Source: Mesorhizobium sp. M4B.F.Ca.ET.203.01.1.1
GTDB lineage: Bacteria; Pseudomonadota; Alphaproteobacteria; Rhizobiales; Rhizobiaceae
Direction: 5' to 3'
Assembly (NCBI RefSeq): GCF_004791025.1
Contig: NZ_SRUO01000008.1
Coordinates: 1 to 64,000, forward strand
Length of the DNA: 64,000 nt
Positions within the stretch are counted from its first letter, which is position 1. Each line of letters opens with the position of its first letter. Below, piece by piece: positions 52,314-59,845 of the stretch. The notes beneath the pieces were generated by a model that worked only from the letters and a program-made list of their open reading frames with translations, did no database searches and was not told where the DNA came from. The position numbers and the translations under genes are program-made.

Positions 52314-52920
52314 AGCCAGCCTCCACAATTTCACGCAGGTACGCCGCGATGCGCCGCTGCGGATCCTGAGCGTCACCCATCCAATAAGGTTTGATCTGCC
52401 CGAGGCCGCCTGCGGACACGCCCTGCGCCTCGATGGCAAGGAACAGATCGTTCAGGTCTGCGTGGGCAGCGTCAGCGGCGTGCAGCGCCTTCACAAGCGC
52501 AGCGACACGCCTCTCGGCTTCTGGACGCGCCGCGGCGCAGATGGCGCGCTCGGCGGCAGGCCTGGCCGCGGCAATGCGCTTTTCAATAAGTTCGATTGCC
52601 TGGCCGGCCACAGCTTCCAAGCGTCGCAACTCCGCTACCCGCGCGCGCTTTTCAGCTTTGGCTGACGGCTTCTCGCCGATGAGCGCGGCAACCTCGGGTG
52701 CGATGTCAATGGATTTGTCGGCTTCAATCTCGGCCTGCAGCGCCTTGCGCTCCGCCAGGGCGGCGGCGCGGTCCTTGAAAATTGCGGCGCGGCGATCTTC
52801 GTCGGCACCAAGCTCGGGCAGCGCTTCGCGCGATGTCAGTGCGGTGAAGCTGAGTTTAATCGGCTCAACTTTTGCCGGCCGGGCGTCGGGCTTGAGTTTC
52901 TTGATTTTGTTAAGGATCAT
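52303..52920 (-). CDS. Helical Ala/Glu-rich protein, possible scaffold-like
   Basis: A 205-residue protein. After a short N-terminus (MILNKIKKLKPDARPAKVEP) it is mostly long charged helices (AAALAERKALQAEIEADKSI, RVAELRRLEAVAGQAIELIE, AAARPEAERRVAALVKALHA) and ends in QRRIAAYLREIVEAGYAA. The coiled-coil style and the position next to the protease suggest a role in head assembly, but no family is recognised. It is ATGA-coupled to the gene upstream. Confidence 0.6.
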   Translation of the reverse strand: MILNKIKKLKPDARPAKVEPIKLSFTALTSREALPELGADEDRRAAIFKDRAAALAERKALQAEIEADKSIDIAPEVAALIGEKPSAKAEKRARVAELRRLEAVAGQAIELIEKRIAAARPAAERAICAAARPEAERRVAALVKALHAADAAHADLNDLFLAIEAQGVSAGGLGQIKPYWMGDAQDPQRRIAAYLREIVEAGYAA

Positions 52921-53453
52921 TGCTGGTCTCCAGAGAAGAGTTCGGCGATGACGGCAGCGAACGCGCCGAGGTTGATTTCGACCGACTTACGGTGGCCGTA
53001 CGCTTGCCAATAGCCAGGCGTGCCGCCGCTGAAGCGTCGAACGTCGATGGTGTCGGTCAGGACGATTTCCGGCCATGAGCCGACCACCGACAGGATGGTC
53101 TTCGCAACCAACGCCCTCGCGTCCAGCGAGCCCGTGGCAGAGATCTCGGCGATGATATCGAGCGCCTCGCCAGCACTGACGCTGATGCTTGCCGGGGCGC
53201 CTACAGGTACGCCTTCACGCCGAAGCGCGCGGTACTCGCTCACGGTATCCGCAACGGCACGCAGCGGCACGTCGACGGCCACGCCGAGCATCAGCGTCGC
53301 AACGTCTTGCGGCGTCAGTTCCGGTGACTTGCCGGGAGAGCCGGATGGCAGCATGCCCGCGTCGGTAAGCATGCGGGCGACCGCAGCAGTGCGGCCGGGG
53401 TCTAAGCCGACACGGCGCGCGAGAGCGCCCACGGCCTGTGCTGTGGAAGTCAT
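52917..53453 (-). CDS. Predicted DNA-binding protein, first gene of protease operon
   Basis: A 178-residue protein. The start AVGALARRVGLDPGRTAAVA with RMLTDAGMLP looks like a winged or plain helix-turn-helix; the rest (TPQDVATLMLGVAVDVPLRA and PGYWQAYGHRKSVEINLGAF) is not assigned. It may be a regulator of the operon. AAGGAAC lies 5 bases before the ATG. A strong terminator sits between it and the upstream repeats. Confidence 0.6.
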   Translation of the reverse strand: MTSTAQAVGALARRVGLDPGRTAAVARMLTDAGMLPSGSPGKSPELTPQDVATLMLGVAVDVPLRAVADTVSEYRALRREGVPVGAPASISVSAGEALDIIAEISATGSLDARALVAKTILSVVGSWPEIVLTDTIDVRRFSGGTPGYWQAYGHRKSVEINLGAFAAVIAELFSGDQQ

Positions 53454-53495
53454 GTTTGTTCCTTGAAGTTGGAAAATCGCGATTGCGATGGGTTT

Positions 53496-53524
53496 AAAAA
53501 AAAGCCCGCGCCGGAGCGCGAGCT
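53496..53524 (-). terminator. Terminator in the leader of the protease operon
   Basis: On the minus strand GCTCGCGC, loop TCCG, GCGCGGGC (one mismatch) is followed by nine T residues. It ends about 43 bp before the ATG at 53453, leaving no room for a separate promoter after it. It therefore looks like an attenuator or antitermination point. Confidence 0.75.
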
Positions 53525-53577
53525 ATCGCCTGCTGAACTGCAGCAATGACGAATGACGTTGGAGGTGTTCCTGCCTA

Positions 53578-53870
53578 CCTATAGGCATCCTGGCGCCGAA
53601 CTGCGCATGCTGCCTATATAAAGGCAACCTGGCGGCAAACTGGTACGTACCAAGCCCTCCTACCATTACTGGTAGTTTCGGGAATCTGGTGCGCACTACC
53701 TACCTTATAGGCGACTTGGCGGCCGACTGGTTATAACCAGCCCTCATTATACTCCGTGCTCAACCGCATTTTGCGGCGCTAGGTACGTTGGCCCTCACTA
53801 TTACAGGGTCACGAGATCGCGAATAAGGAACCGCACCCCTTCACTATACTCCGGGCTCAAAGGCCAAAAG
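53578..53870. repeat. Palindromic repeat array upstream of protease operon
   Basis: Two clear repeat units at 53615-53659 and 53704-53745 share the order (TATA)AGGC, CTTGGCGGC or CCTGGCGGC, then a 12-bp palindrome (TGGTACGTACCA at 53641-53652; TGGTTATAACCA at 53728-53739), then AGCCCTC. A partial unit lies at 53578-53605. CTATACTCCGGGCTCAA (about 53842) repeats TTATACTCCGTGCTCAA (about 53748); on the minus strand these give TATAAT/TATAGT boxes. Probably promoters with operators, or a cis site for packaging or replication. 53871-54120 shows no supported gene. Confidence 0.65.
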
Positions 53871-54120
53871 GGGACCGGTTAGGCTCAGAAATTTGCGAGC
53901 CCGTCTATAATGGGAAAGTTCGTTGCAAATGAGCAACGCTTTGCGATCCGCAGCCGACTGGTGGCCTTTCAAACCGCCTACCCGCGGCCCATCTTTCAAC
54001 GGCTTTATCCCCAGAAAGCCCGTGCTATCCGTTAACACCGAGATCCTGCTCTTGACGCAACCAGGACGGTTGGTCCAAGGAATCTAAATCGCACCGAAAT
54101 GATCTTCATGACTTTTGTTA

Positions 54121-54252
54121 ATGGAGATCTACGTGCGCACTCCCCGGAAACCGAAGCAGCCATGGTGGCGCCTCACGCGAGATGAGGTGTTCAAGCTTCT
54201 CCAGATACTTGTGACTATTGCGCTCGCGATTTTGCACGGCTGCGGCGGATAA
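54121..54252 (+). CDS. Small single-span membrane protein
   Basis: A 43-residue frame from ATG 54121 (or GTG 54133, which has GGAG upstream): basic and Trp-rich start (TPRKPKQPWWRLTRDEVFKL) then a hydrophobic helix (LQILVTIALAILHGCGG). Small membrane proteins of this form are frequent in phage elements. Function unknown. Confidence 0.45.
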   Translation: MEIYVRTPRKPKQPWWRLTRDEVFKLLQILVTIALAILHGCGG

Positions 54253-54318
54253 ATTGGTGGCGAAAAGTTGCAACCTCGCTCACCGTTGTGCATGCTGAAC
54301 AGCGGAGGGGTGTGTCCT

Positions 54319-54756
54319 ATGCGGTTCATGGTTCTGGCGGTGTGCTGCGTTGCGGCGAGCCCCGCTTCGGCTGCGACTACTCAAGAAATAGCCAATATGA
54401 GCGTCCGGTCGTGGGCTGCTTTTGAGTGTGCCGCTTTAGCATCAAGTGCAGGATTCCGCGACGAGGAGGATCGTCTATTCAAAATAGCGTACGATCAAGG
54501 AACAGCTTTTCTACAAGCCTACGCTGACGGGAAGATCGCCGATTCTGAGGTGACCAAGTATGGTTCTTTTAACTTCTATCTCCGCATGCATGATGGTCCA
54601 AGCATCGACTTCAAGTTGGGGGTAATCTGGGCTGTCGCCCACCAAATCGCGCACGAAGACATTTCAAAGAATTCAGATGGCAGCGACACGAGTTACTCTG
54701 AATTCACTGATCGAGCGATCTTGAAGTTTGCACACCGGAACTGCCGTTCGTTATAG
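54319..54756 (+). CDS. Secreted hypothetical protein (cargo)
   Basis: A 145-residue protein with a signal peptide (MRFMVLAVCCVAASPASA) and a helical mature part: MSVRSWAAFECAALASSAGF, FLQAYADGKIADSEVTKYGS and a C-terminal FAHRNCRSL. Two Cys in the mature part could pair. Base use is visibly more AT-rich than the neighbours. GGAGGGG lies about 9 bases upstream. It converges with the 54751 gene (6-bp overlap). Function unknown. Confidence 0.68.
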   Translation: MRFMVLAVCCVAASPASAATTQEIANMSVRSWAAFECAALASSAGFRDEEDRLFKIAYDQGTAFLQAYADGKIADSEVTKYGSFNFYLRMHDGPSIDFKLGVIWAVAHQIAHEDISKNSDGSDTSYSEFTDRAILKFAHRNCRSL

Positions 54757-55023
54757 CGCCACCAATCGCCTATAAACTGCCAATTCACCCGGCATCGTCA
54801 TGCCGCCTGCTCGCGGATGCCAACACACGCATCCGGCCAACAGCGGTTGAACCGGCGCGCCGGCTTCCTCGAGCATATCCGCCAGCCGAATGAACTCCGG
54901 CCAGGCGCTTGCCGGCTGGTGGGGCTCGCTGGCCAGATAGGCGTCGAACGCCGCCTTCAGTTCCCGCGAGATCGGGAAGTCGGCGCGGACGGCATGCTTT
55001 CGTCTCGCCTTCAACCGTCTCAT
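54751..55023 (-). CDS. Hypothetical protein coupled to terminase genes
   Basis: A 90-residue protein: MRRLKARRKHAVRADFPISR, ELKAAFDAYLASEPHQPASA, WPEFIRLADMLEEAGAPVQP. Basic N-terminus, then helices. Its start overlaps the upstream stop (ATGA). Not recognised; position next to the small terminase suggests a packaging role, which is inference. Confidence 0.6.
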   Translation of the reverse strand: MRRLKARRKHAVRADFPISRELKAAFDAYLASEPHQPASAWPEFIRLADMLEEAGAPVQPLLAGCVCWHPRAGGMTMPGELAVYRRLVAL

Positions 55024-55304
55024 GCGTGCCTCCGTAGCACTTCGTAAATGTACGGCTCGGCCTGCTCGGGCCACATTCTGAACGGTGACCGCGGATCCCG
55101 CCATGCGGCCTCGAGTTCGTCGCAGTGGTCATCCCAAATTGCGAGCATCGTCTCATCCTCGATCATGCCCGGTCTCGGCGCTGGGTCGAAACCGTAATCC
55201 GCCAGGCATTCGAAATAGTCGCGCCCAGCTCGCATCAAGAGGTCGGCGTCAACTAGCGGGATTTCGGTGCGCTTGGAGCGGCGCTGTTTGATGCGACGGA
55301 CCAT
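55020..55304 (-). CDS. Hypothetical protein coupled to small terminase
   Basis: A 94-residue protein with a basic start (MVRRIKQRRSKRTEIPLVDA) and an acidic, aromatic end (DHCDELEAAWRDPRSPFRMW and EQAEPYIYEVLRRHA). Start and stop both overlap neighbours by ATGA. Not recognised. Confidence 0.62.
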   Translation of the reverse strand: MVRRIKQRRSKRTEIPLVDADLLMRAGRDYFECLADYGFDPAPRPGMIEDETMLAIWDDHCDELEAAWRDPRSPFRMWPEQAEPYIYEVLRRHA

Positions 55305-55645
55305 CAGCGATATTCCCTTGTCCTTGGCGGTCGGCTGTCGGCAGGCGCATCGACGTCTAGTGCCAGTTCACGGATGAGCCTGGCGAACGCGATGCGAGCC
55401 GAATTGTTGATGGAAACTTCTGGCCTTTCCTTCGGCTGGCCGAAGCGATCGTTGAAAGTCTGGCCGTCTCTATCCAGAACCTCTCGCGCAGTCTGGGCTT
55501 GGTCCCAGGCTTCGGCTGCCAGTGTGAGAAGGCGCACGTGGTGGCCGTCGAGTTCGTAGTTTTCGGTGACGGATTTGAACCACTTCTTTGTCGCTGGACG
55601 TAGGTGGGTGGGCGGTTTTGCCGCCTGAATCGTATCTGATTTCAT
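55304..55645 (-). CDS. Phage small terminase subunit, P27-like
   Basis: A 113-residue protein: HLRPATKKWFKSVTENYELD, GHHVRLLTLAAEAWDQAQTA, then EVSINNSARIAFARLIRELA and LDVD with an Arg-rich end. This follows the P27 small-terminase pattern (L.xxAxxxFxxxxxxY.L...H...L..AxxAxDxxxxAR, then N.A....ARLxRELxLD). Small terminases recognise DNA to be packaged. No large terminase is found in the element, so a helper enzyme would be needed. ATG at 55645. Confidence 0.75.
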   Translation of the reverse strand: MKSDTIQAAKPPTHLRPATKKWFKSVTENYELDGHHVRLLTLAAEAWDQAQTAREVLDRDGQTFNDRFGQPKERPEVSINNSARIAFARLIRELALDVDAPADSRPPRTREYR

Positions 55646-55652
55646 GCTGATT

Positions 55653-56032
55653 TCACCTGTTCTCAGGCCACAACGCCTTGTTGCTCAAAGCGAGGTCAAA
55701 TATTTTCTCAACCGGTCCCTCGCGCATATGCACGATGGGGTTGCCAGCGGTCCGTGGAGTCGATGCCCCTAGAGATGGAAGTACCCCTCCGGGGGCTGGG
55801 CGTGGAACCGCGACGGTGCAGCCGCGTTGCTGGTCTCGACAAGGATCTGATCGATGTTGAGATGGTTGATGTTTGGCCTGGCGGGTTACCTGGCCATGAT
55901 GATTGTTCGCGAGAACTCCCGCGAAGCGGCTCGGAGTCTGTTTCGCGATGAAGAGCCCGCACGCGGTACGCGGAGGTCACCGCCGAGGCGTCGATCGGCC
56001 AAGCGCTGATTGTCCAGCGGCACCTTCTTCAT
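55653..56032 (-). pseudogene. Possible broken gene between terminase and 56029 gene
   Basis: An ATGA-coupled start at 56032 opens a frame (MKKVPLDNQRLADRRLGGDL) that meets a TAA at 55886-55888. A second frame is open from 55976 to a stop at 55653 and reads like protein near its end (GNPIVHMREGPVEKIFDLAL), but has no start codon. A frameshift between the two would join them. All three minus frames are largely open here, so this is tentative. Confidence 0.3.
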
Positions 56033-56226
56033 GCGCGCCGCACGTACGTTTCGGTTTCCAGCATGCGGTCGCGGCCGTGTTGGGTTTCAACAATGAAGAC
56101 CAACTCGCCGTCCCCATCCTTTGTCACGCCAATCACCCGGCACGGCTCCCATGGGCAGTCTAGGCCGCCCTTGTCGTTCTTGGTGAAGCGCTGGCGTTCA
56201 GCGGCGTACGATTCGATTGCAAACAT
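56029..56226 (-). CDS. Small hypothetical protein, 65 residues
   Basis: MFAIESYAAERQRFTKNDKG, LDCPWEPCRVIGVTKDGDGE, LVFIVETQHGRDRMLETETY, then VRRA. It looks like a small beta-barrel-like domain. It lies just downstream of the repeat region and is coupled by ATGA to the next frame. Not recognised. Confidence 0.6.
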   Translation of the reverse strand: MFAIESYAAERQRFTKNDKGGLDCPWEPCRVIGVTKDGDGELVFIVETQHGRDRMLETETYVRRA

Positions 56227-56269
56227 TTCTGTGCTTTCATGGTTCTCTCCTCTGGTTGGTTGGTCTCGG

Positions 56270-56509
56270 TGAAATCGTCCGTTCGTCCGTTCCTAGGAAA
56301 AGGGTACGTACGTACGACGGTGGTTGGTGGTTAAAACCACCCACCACCAATGCTGTTTTTAGAGAAAAGCCGTACGGAGCGTACGGTTTGATTTCATTGA
56401 GCTTTTTGCCTGTTTTTGTTGAAGTCGTACGGGATTTCGTCCGTACGGACGATTTGCGGAAAAATGGCAAATCGAACCGATCGGTTCGTACGGAGCGTTT
56501 CGGACGATT
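56270..56509. repeat. Repeat-rich candidate replication origin
   Basis: A gene-free block beside the RepA-like ATPase gene. It holds tandem TCGTCCGT copies (about 56275-56290), TACGTACGTACG (about 56305), CGTACGGAGCGT twice (56371-56382 and 56487-56498, the second followed by TTCGGACG), a 16-bp perfect palindrome TCGTCCGTACGGACGA (56437-56452), another, CGAACCGATCGGTTCG (56473-56488), and a GGTGGTT/AACCACC hairpin about 56325-56345. Iteron-like repeats next to a replication protein are typical of origins. Confidence 0.6.
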
Positions 56510-57850
56510 TTAGTCGTCATCGCGGGCCCCGCTTCTCGCCACCATGGCAGCAATATTGCTGCTCACGTGACGCCGCTGGCGCACCTCGGTTGCGGCCACT
56601 TGGCCTGCCGCGGTTAGCGTCCATTTCTTGCGGGGCTCGTCATATGTGACGAGCTTCTTCTTGAGCTTTTCGGCGGCATAGGAAACGCGCCGCTTATCCG
56701 TTACGCCTTCCTTGTCCTGCCAGCCCAAGGCACCAGCCATGTCGGTGAGCGACTGCTTCCCGTCGCGCTCTATTTGCAGAAGCACCTCGTCCTCATCTTT
56801 GCGTGCGGTATCGGCAGCCTGGCGAGCGCCGCGGCTCGTCAATGCGTGAGCCATGACGGTCGGTATCGGCTTGCCTTTGCTGTCCACCAGAGCAGGCGCG
56901 GTGACGGTCCTCACTTCAAAGTGCACCGGTTCGAAGTCCGGTCCGCGATGTTTGCCTTGCCAGTGCATCCGCGCACCCCCGTCTACCTTCGCCAGCGTCA
57001 GGTTGCCGTCGATTTCGTTGAGGAAACTGCCGCCGCCTTTCGGCAAAAGGTTTTCCGCGCTGGCGTTTTTGACAGGATGGGCGGCGACGAAGACGCAGGG
57101 CTTGCCGGGTAACTCGGTCAGCTTGCGCATGTCTCGAGCGTGGTTGCCCATCTCGACGTTGCTGTTCTCATCGGATCCTTGAAAGTAGGCCGCACTGGTG
57201 TCGACAATGACGAGGTCGACGCCACCCAATGCCTCGGCCGCTTCCTCGATTTTCGATATCGAGTCCGGAATACTGTACGTGCCGGCGATGAAGTGGACGT
57301 CGATGTCGGTTGGGTCGAACTGCAGTTCGTGCGCCATAGCCAGCCAACGCATGCGCACATCGACCGGATTCTCGCCCGCACTGTAGATAACCCGGCCCTT
57401 CCGCACCTCACGATCGCCCAGCCGTTTGCCGAGCGCTGTGCAGTACGTAAGGCAGAGCAGAACGGCCGTCTTGCCGGCGCCTGTCATGCCGGTGAGCGAG
57501 TAGATGAACGCAGCCTGCGCTACGCCGTCAATGTGGTAGTCGGGCGGTGTGAAGTCAGCGACGAACTCGCCGCTCGAGACAACGCCAGGAAATGGCGCCG
57601 CTTCGTGCTTGGCGCTCTTCTTGTTGTCGTTGGCGGGTGCGGGCTTCGGCCGCGACCTGCCGCCCAACGGGATATCGACCTTTCTTATTCCAGTATGGGT
57701 GAACCGGACGGACTGCACTGCTCCGGTGCCGATCGTTGAACCGACAACGAGCCAATCGCCGTCAGATTGTTCGAAGGTCGTCCCGCCCCACTCTTGCTGG
57801 TATGCCTCCGCGCGCTCGCGGCGCGTGTCTTCAGGCTGCGATGCGGTCAT
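56510..57850 (-). CDS. RepA-like RecA-fold ATPase/helicase
   Basis: A 446-residue protein. The RecA-fold core has Walker A SLTGMTGAGKTAVLLC, Walker B GVDLVIVDTSAAYFQGSDEN and the later sensor VFVAAHPVKNA, as in plasmid RepA hexameric helicases (AAA_25). A C-terminal winged-helix-like part follows (LTDMAGALGWQDKEGVTDKR). It probably drives replication of the excised element from the adjacent repeats. The start at 57850 overlaps the upstream gene by 20 bp. Confidence 0.85.
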   Translation of the reverse strand: MTASQPEDTRRERAEAYQQEWGGTTFEQSDGDWLVVGSTIGTGAVQSVRFTHTGIRKVDIPLGGRSRPKPAPANDNKKSAKHEAAPFPGVVSSGEFVADFTPPDYHIDGVAQAAFIYSLTGMTGAGKTAVLLCLTYCTALGKRLGDREVRKGRVIYSAGENPVDVRMRWLAMAHELQFDPTDIDVHFIAGTYSIPDSISKIEEAAEALGGVDLVIVDTSAAYFQGSDENSNVEMGNHARDMRKLTELPGKPCVFVAAHPVKNASAENLLPKGGGSFLNEIDGNLTLAKVDGGARMHWQGKHRGPDFEPVHFEVRTVTAPALVDSKGKPIPTVMAHALTSRGARQAADTARKDEDEVLLQIERDGKQSLTDMAGALGWQDKEGVTDKRRVSYAAEKLKKKLVTYDEPRKKWTLTAAGQVAATEVRQRRHVSSNIAAMVARSGARDDD

Positions 57851-58130
57851 GCGCGGTCTTCTCTCCAAGGGCTGCCAAGGCGGCGCGTCTAATGTCGTCG
57901 GCGAGATCAGGGTGAAAAGTTGCTGTGTTGGTGCCAAACGCAGAAGCGGCGTAGGCCCGAACGCCTCGAGGTCCGTCGACAAGCTTCAGATTGAACAGCC
58001 GGCACGTCGGCGTCAGCTGCAAATCAAAGCGTGCAAGTGTGCTGCCCGAACCTGGCGGCTCCGGCCTGATATCCAGAATATTCAAGAGGGTTTGTTCCCG
58101 TTGTGGGTCGTGGTTGCGGGCGCCGTTCAT
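57831..58130 (-). CDS. Small protein upstream of RepA-like ATPase
   Basis: A 99-residue protein: DIRPEPPGSGSTLARFDLQL, TPTCRLFNLKLVDGPRGVRA, YAASAFGTNTATFHPDLADD, then a C-terminal helix. The strand order with LVDGPRG...YAAS and a final helix recalls SpoVG-like nucleic-acid-binding folds, but this is a weak resemblance. It is in an operon with alpA and the ATPase. Confidence 0.6.
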   Translation of the reverse strand: MNGARNHDPQREQTLLNILDIRPEPPGSGSTLARFDLQLTPTCRLFNLKLVDGPRGVRAYAASAFGTNTATFHPDLADDIRRAALAALGEKTAHDRIAA

Positions 58131-58149
58131 CGGCTGCTCTTTTGTTGGT

Positions 58150-58344
58150 TTAGGCTGCGCGGGCAGCGATACGGTCGCGAATAAAGCCAAGCACCTCGCT
58201 TTTGACGAAGGCGATGCGGCGCTCGCCCATTGGCACTGCGGCCGGAAAGCGTCCTTGGTCTCTTAGCCGATTGAGAAACGTGCGTGAGAGGCTGGTCATG
58301 CGGGCAGCCTCGTTTAGCGAAACGAGTTCGAGATTGTCGTTCAT
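58150..58344 (-). CDS. AlpA-family excisionase/regulator
   Basis: A 64-residue winged helix-turn-helix protein: LVSLNEAARMTSLSRTFLNR, LRDQGRFPAAVPMGERRIAF, VKSEVLGFIRDRIAARAA. The pattern (LxEVxxxxxxSRxTxxRxxxxGxFPxxxxxGxRxxxW) is that of AlpA activators and excisionases of P4-like elements. The usual W is a F. GAGG precedes the ATG. It is the first gene after the operator-bearing promoter at 58502-58530. Confidence 0.88.
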   Translation of the reverse strand: MNDNLELVSLNEAARMTSLSRTFLNRLRDQGRFPAAVPMGERRIAFVKSEVLGFIRDRIAARAA

Positions 58345-58501
58345 AAGATTCCTCTTTAGCGCCCGAGCGGAATCGAGCGCGCGCAAAACGTATGGGATTT
58401 GTGGAAGAGGATTGACCGGCGCTTTGCACCGCCCTCGTTTCGTGAGGGCCTACGACGGCGATGCCGCTGCTCAGTGGCTATCCAAGATAACCATGGCGGC
58501 A

Positions 58502-58530
58502 CTTATAAGCGTTTTCGCCTTGCGTGTCAA
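58502..58530 (-). promoter_or_regulatory. Promoter of the alpA operon with operator dyad
   Basis: On the minus strand TTGACA (58525-58530) and TATAAG (58502-58507) are exactly 17 bp apart. The spacer carries AAGGCG-AAAA-CGCTTA (58506-58521), a slightly imperfect copy of the TAGGCG-N4-CGCCTA dyads at 43005 and 43036. Repression of this promoter would hold the element silent. The 5' leader to alpA is about 150 nt. Confidence 0.78.
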
Positions 58531-58572
58531 GAAAAAACGAGTCTCGCAAAAAGAAAGAATGTCAAGCAGTTT

Positions 58573-59739
58573 TTATTGTCGCGTCAACTTGCCGCAATAA
58601 TTGGCCCAATCCGCCATTAGCGCGCGCCGCTTCTCTAGCGCATCGCCGCGGCGATAAGCTCGCTCGACGTCGTTGCCGACCAAGTGCTCAAGCGCCCATT
58701 CCGCAATCTCGCGCGGATAGTTCGTCTCCTCCCCGGCCCAGTCGCGGAACGTGCTGCGAAAGCCGTGAACAGTCACGCCAGGGCGCTTTTCAGCCATCAC
58801 CTCGCGCATGCGGCTGTTGCCTATCGGCCGGCCCTCGCGCGCACCCTTAAACACAAATCCTGTTCCCGCCTCTCCAAGGACGGCAATCGCCGCGTCGGAT
58901 AGCGGGACAATGTGCGGCTTGACCTTGGTTTTTGTGCGTGGCGTCGGGATGGTCCATGTCTTCGTCGCCAAATCAATCTCGTCCCAATGCGCCTCAATCG
59001 CCGAAGCAGAGCGGCACGCCGTCAATACGGTGAACCGAAGGCACCTCTCCTCCGGCGTGCCTCCAAGGACGCTTAGGAATTTTGCCACCTCGGCATACGG
59101 CAGCGCCTCATGGTTGGCATCGGTGGTGCGCTTGGCAGCCGACAGAATGTGCTCAAGGTGTCCGCTCCAGCGTGCCGGGTTGTCGCCCGTACGGAGCTTC
59201 TTGGCTATGGCGAAGTCCAGCACCGACTCGATCTTGCCGCGCACGCGTTGGCCCGTGGCCGGTGTTTTCTTCCAAATCGGTAAGAGGGTGGATTCGATTA
59301 TCTCAGTACCGACAATGTCCACGGCAAGGTTGCCGAGCTTGGATGCATGCTCAAGCAAGTGAACCCGCCACTCTTGTTCAGTTTTCGGCGTCCATTCCTT
59401 GCGCTTGGCTTCAATCAGTTGTTCCGCGACTTTGGCGAATGTTGGCGTTGTTTTGGCAGCCTGACGGGCAGCGAAGGGGTCTCGGTCATTGGCTAGCATG
59501 TCCCGCATGTCGTCTGCCTTACGGCGCGCTATAGCGAGCGTAACGGGCGCCGTGCCAGCGAGCCCGCCCAGCCCGATTTCGCGCCGAATCCCTTTGCGGC
59601 GATAAATGAAAAACCATGACTTGCTACCGCCAGGATGGACGCGGATATATAGTCCCGCTCCATCGGCATAGACGCCTGGCTTGCTAAGTCCCTTGATTTT
59701 TGCGTCGGTCAACTTGTTCCTTACCATACTATCCACCAT
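58573..59739 (-). CDS. int: Tyrosine integrase (P4 type)
   Basis: A 388-residue integrase with a DUF4102-type N-terminus (KLTDAKIKGLSKPGVYADGA), a core-binding domain and a catalytic domain. Catalytic residues: Arg in VLTACRSASAIEAHWDEID, His and Arg in VTVHGFRSTFRDWAGEE, His in WALEHLVGNDVE and Tyr in RAYRRGD. It should recombine attP with the rpmG terminator site. Its gene is beside attR and reads away from it. Start 59739 is favoured (AAAGG upstream); 59727 is possible. Confidence 0.93.
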   Translation of the reverse strand: MVDSMVRNKLTDAKIKGLSKPGVYADGAGLYIRVHPGGSKSWFFIYRRKGIRREIGLGGLAGTAPVTLAIARRKADDMRDMLANDRDPFAARQAAKTTPTFAKVAEQLIEAKRKEWTPKTEQEWRVHLLEHASKLGNLAVDIVGTEIIESTLLPIWKKTPATGQRVRGKIESVLDFAIAKKLRTGDNPARWSGHLEHILSAAKRTTDANHEALPYAEVAKFLSVLGGTPEERCLRFTVLTACRSASAIEAHWDEIDLATKTWTIPTPRTKTKVKPHIVPLSDAAIAVLGEAGTGFVFKGAREGRPIGNSRMREVMAEKRPGVTVHGFRSTFRDWAGEETNYPREIAEWALEHLVGNDVERAYRRGDALEKRRALMADWANYCGKLTRQ

Positions 59740-59755
59740 AACCTTTCTGGTGGCT

Positions 59756-59784
59756 ACTATGGTTACAGGTGACGCCAATGTCAA
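59756..59784 (-). promoter_or_regulatory. Integrase promoter
   Basis: On the minus strand TTGACA (59779-59784) and CATAGT (59756-59761) are 17 bp apart, placing the start of transcription about 10 bp before the integrase ATG. The spacer has no TAGGCG dyad, so control differs from the other two promoters. Confidence 0.6.
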
Positions 59785-59845
59785 CGAAACGCGTTAGTTT
59801 GCAAGGGTTTCCACCACTTTCGCTTTGAAAGACAAAGGCAATTAT

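Noticed and set aside
53844..54038. 64-residue GTG-started minus-strand frame upstream of the repeat array
   Set aside because: No strong start, no family resemblance, and it runs into the repeated boxes; kept as non-coding.
56237..56553. Open frames rich in Val-Arg-Thr and Tyr-Val-Arg in the repeat block
   Set aside because: They arise from the CGTACGG repeats on both strands, lack ribosome sites and overlap each other; the block is better read as a cis-acting repeat region.
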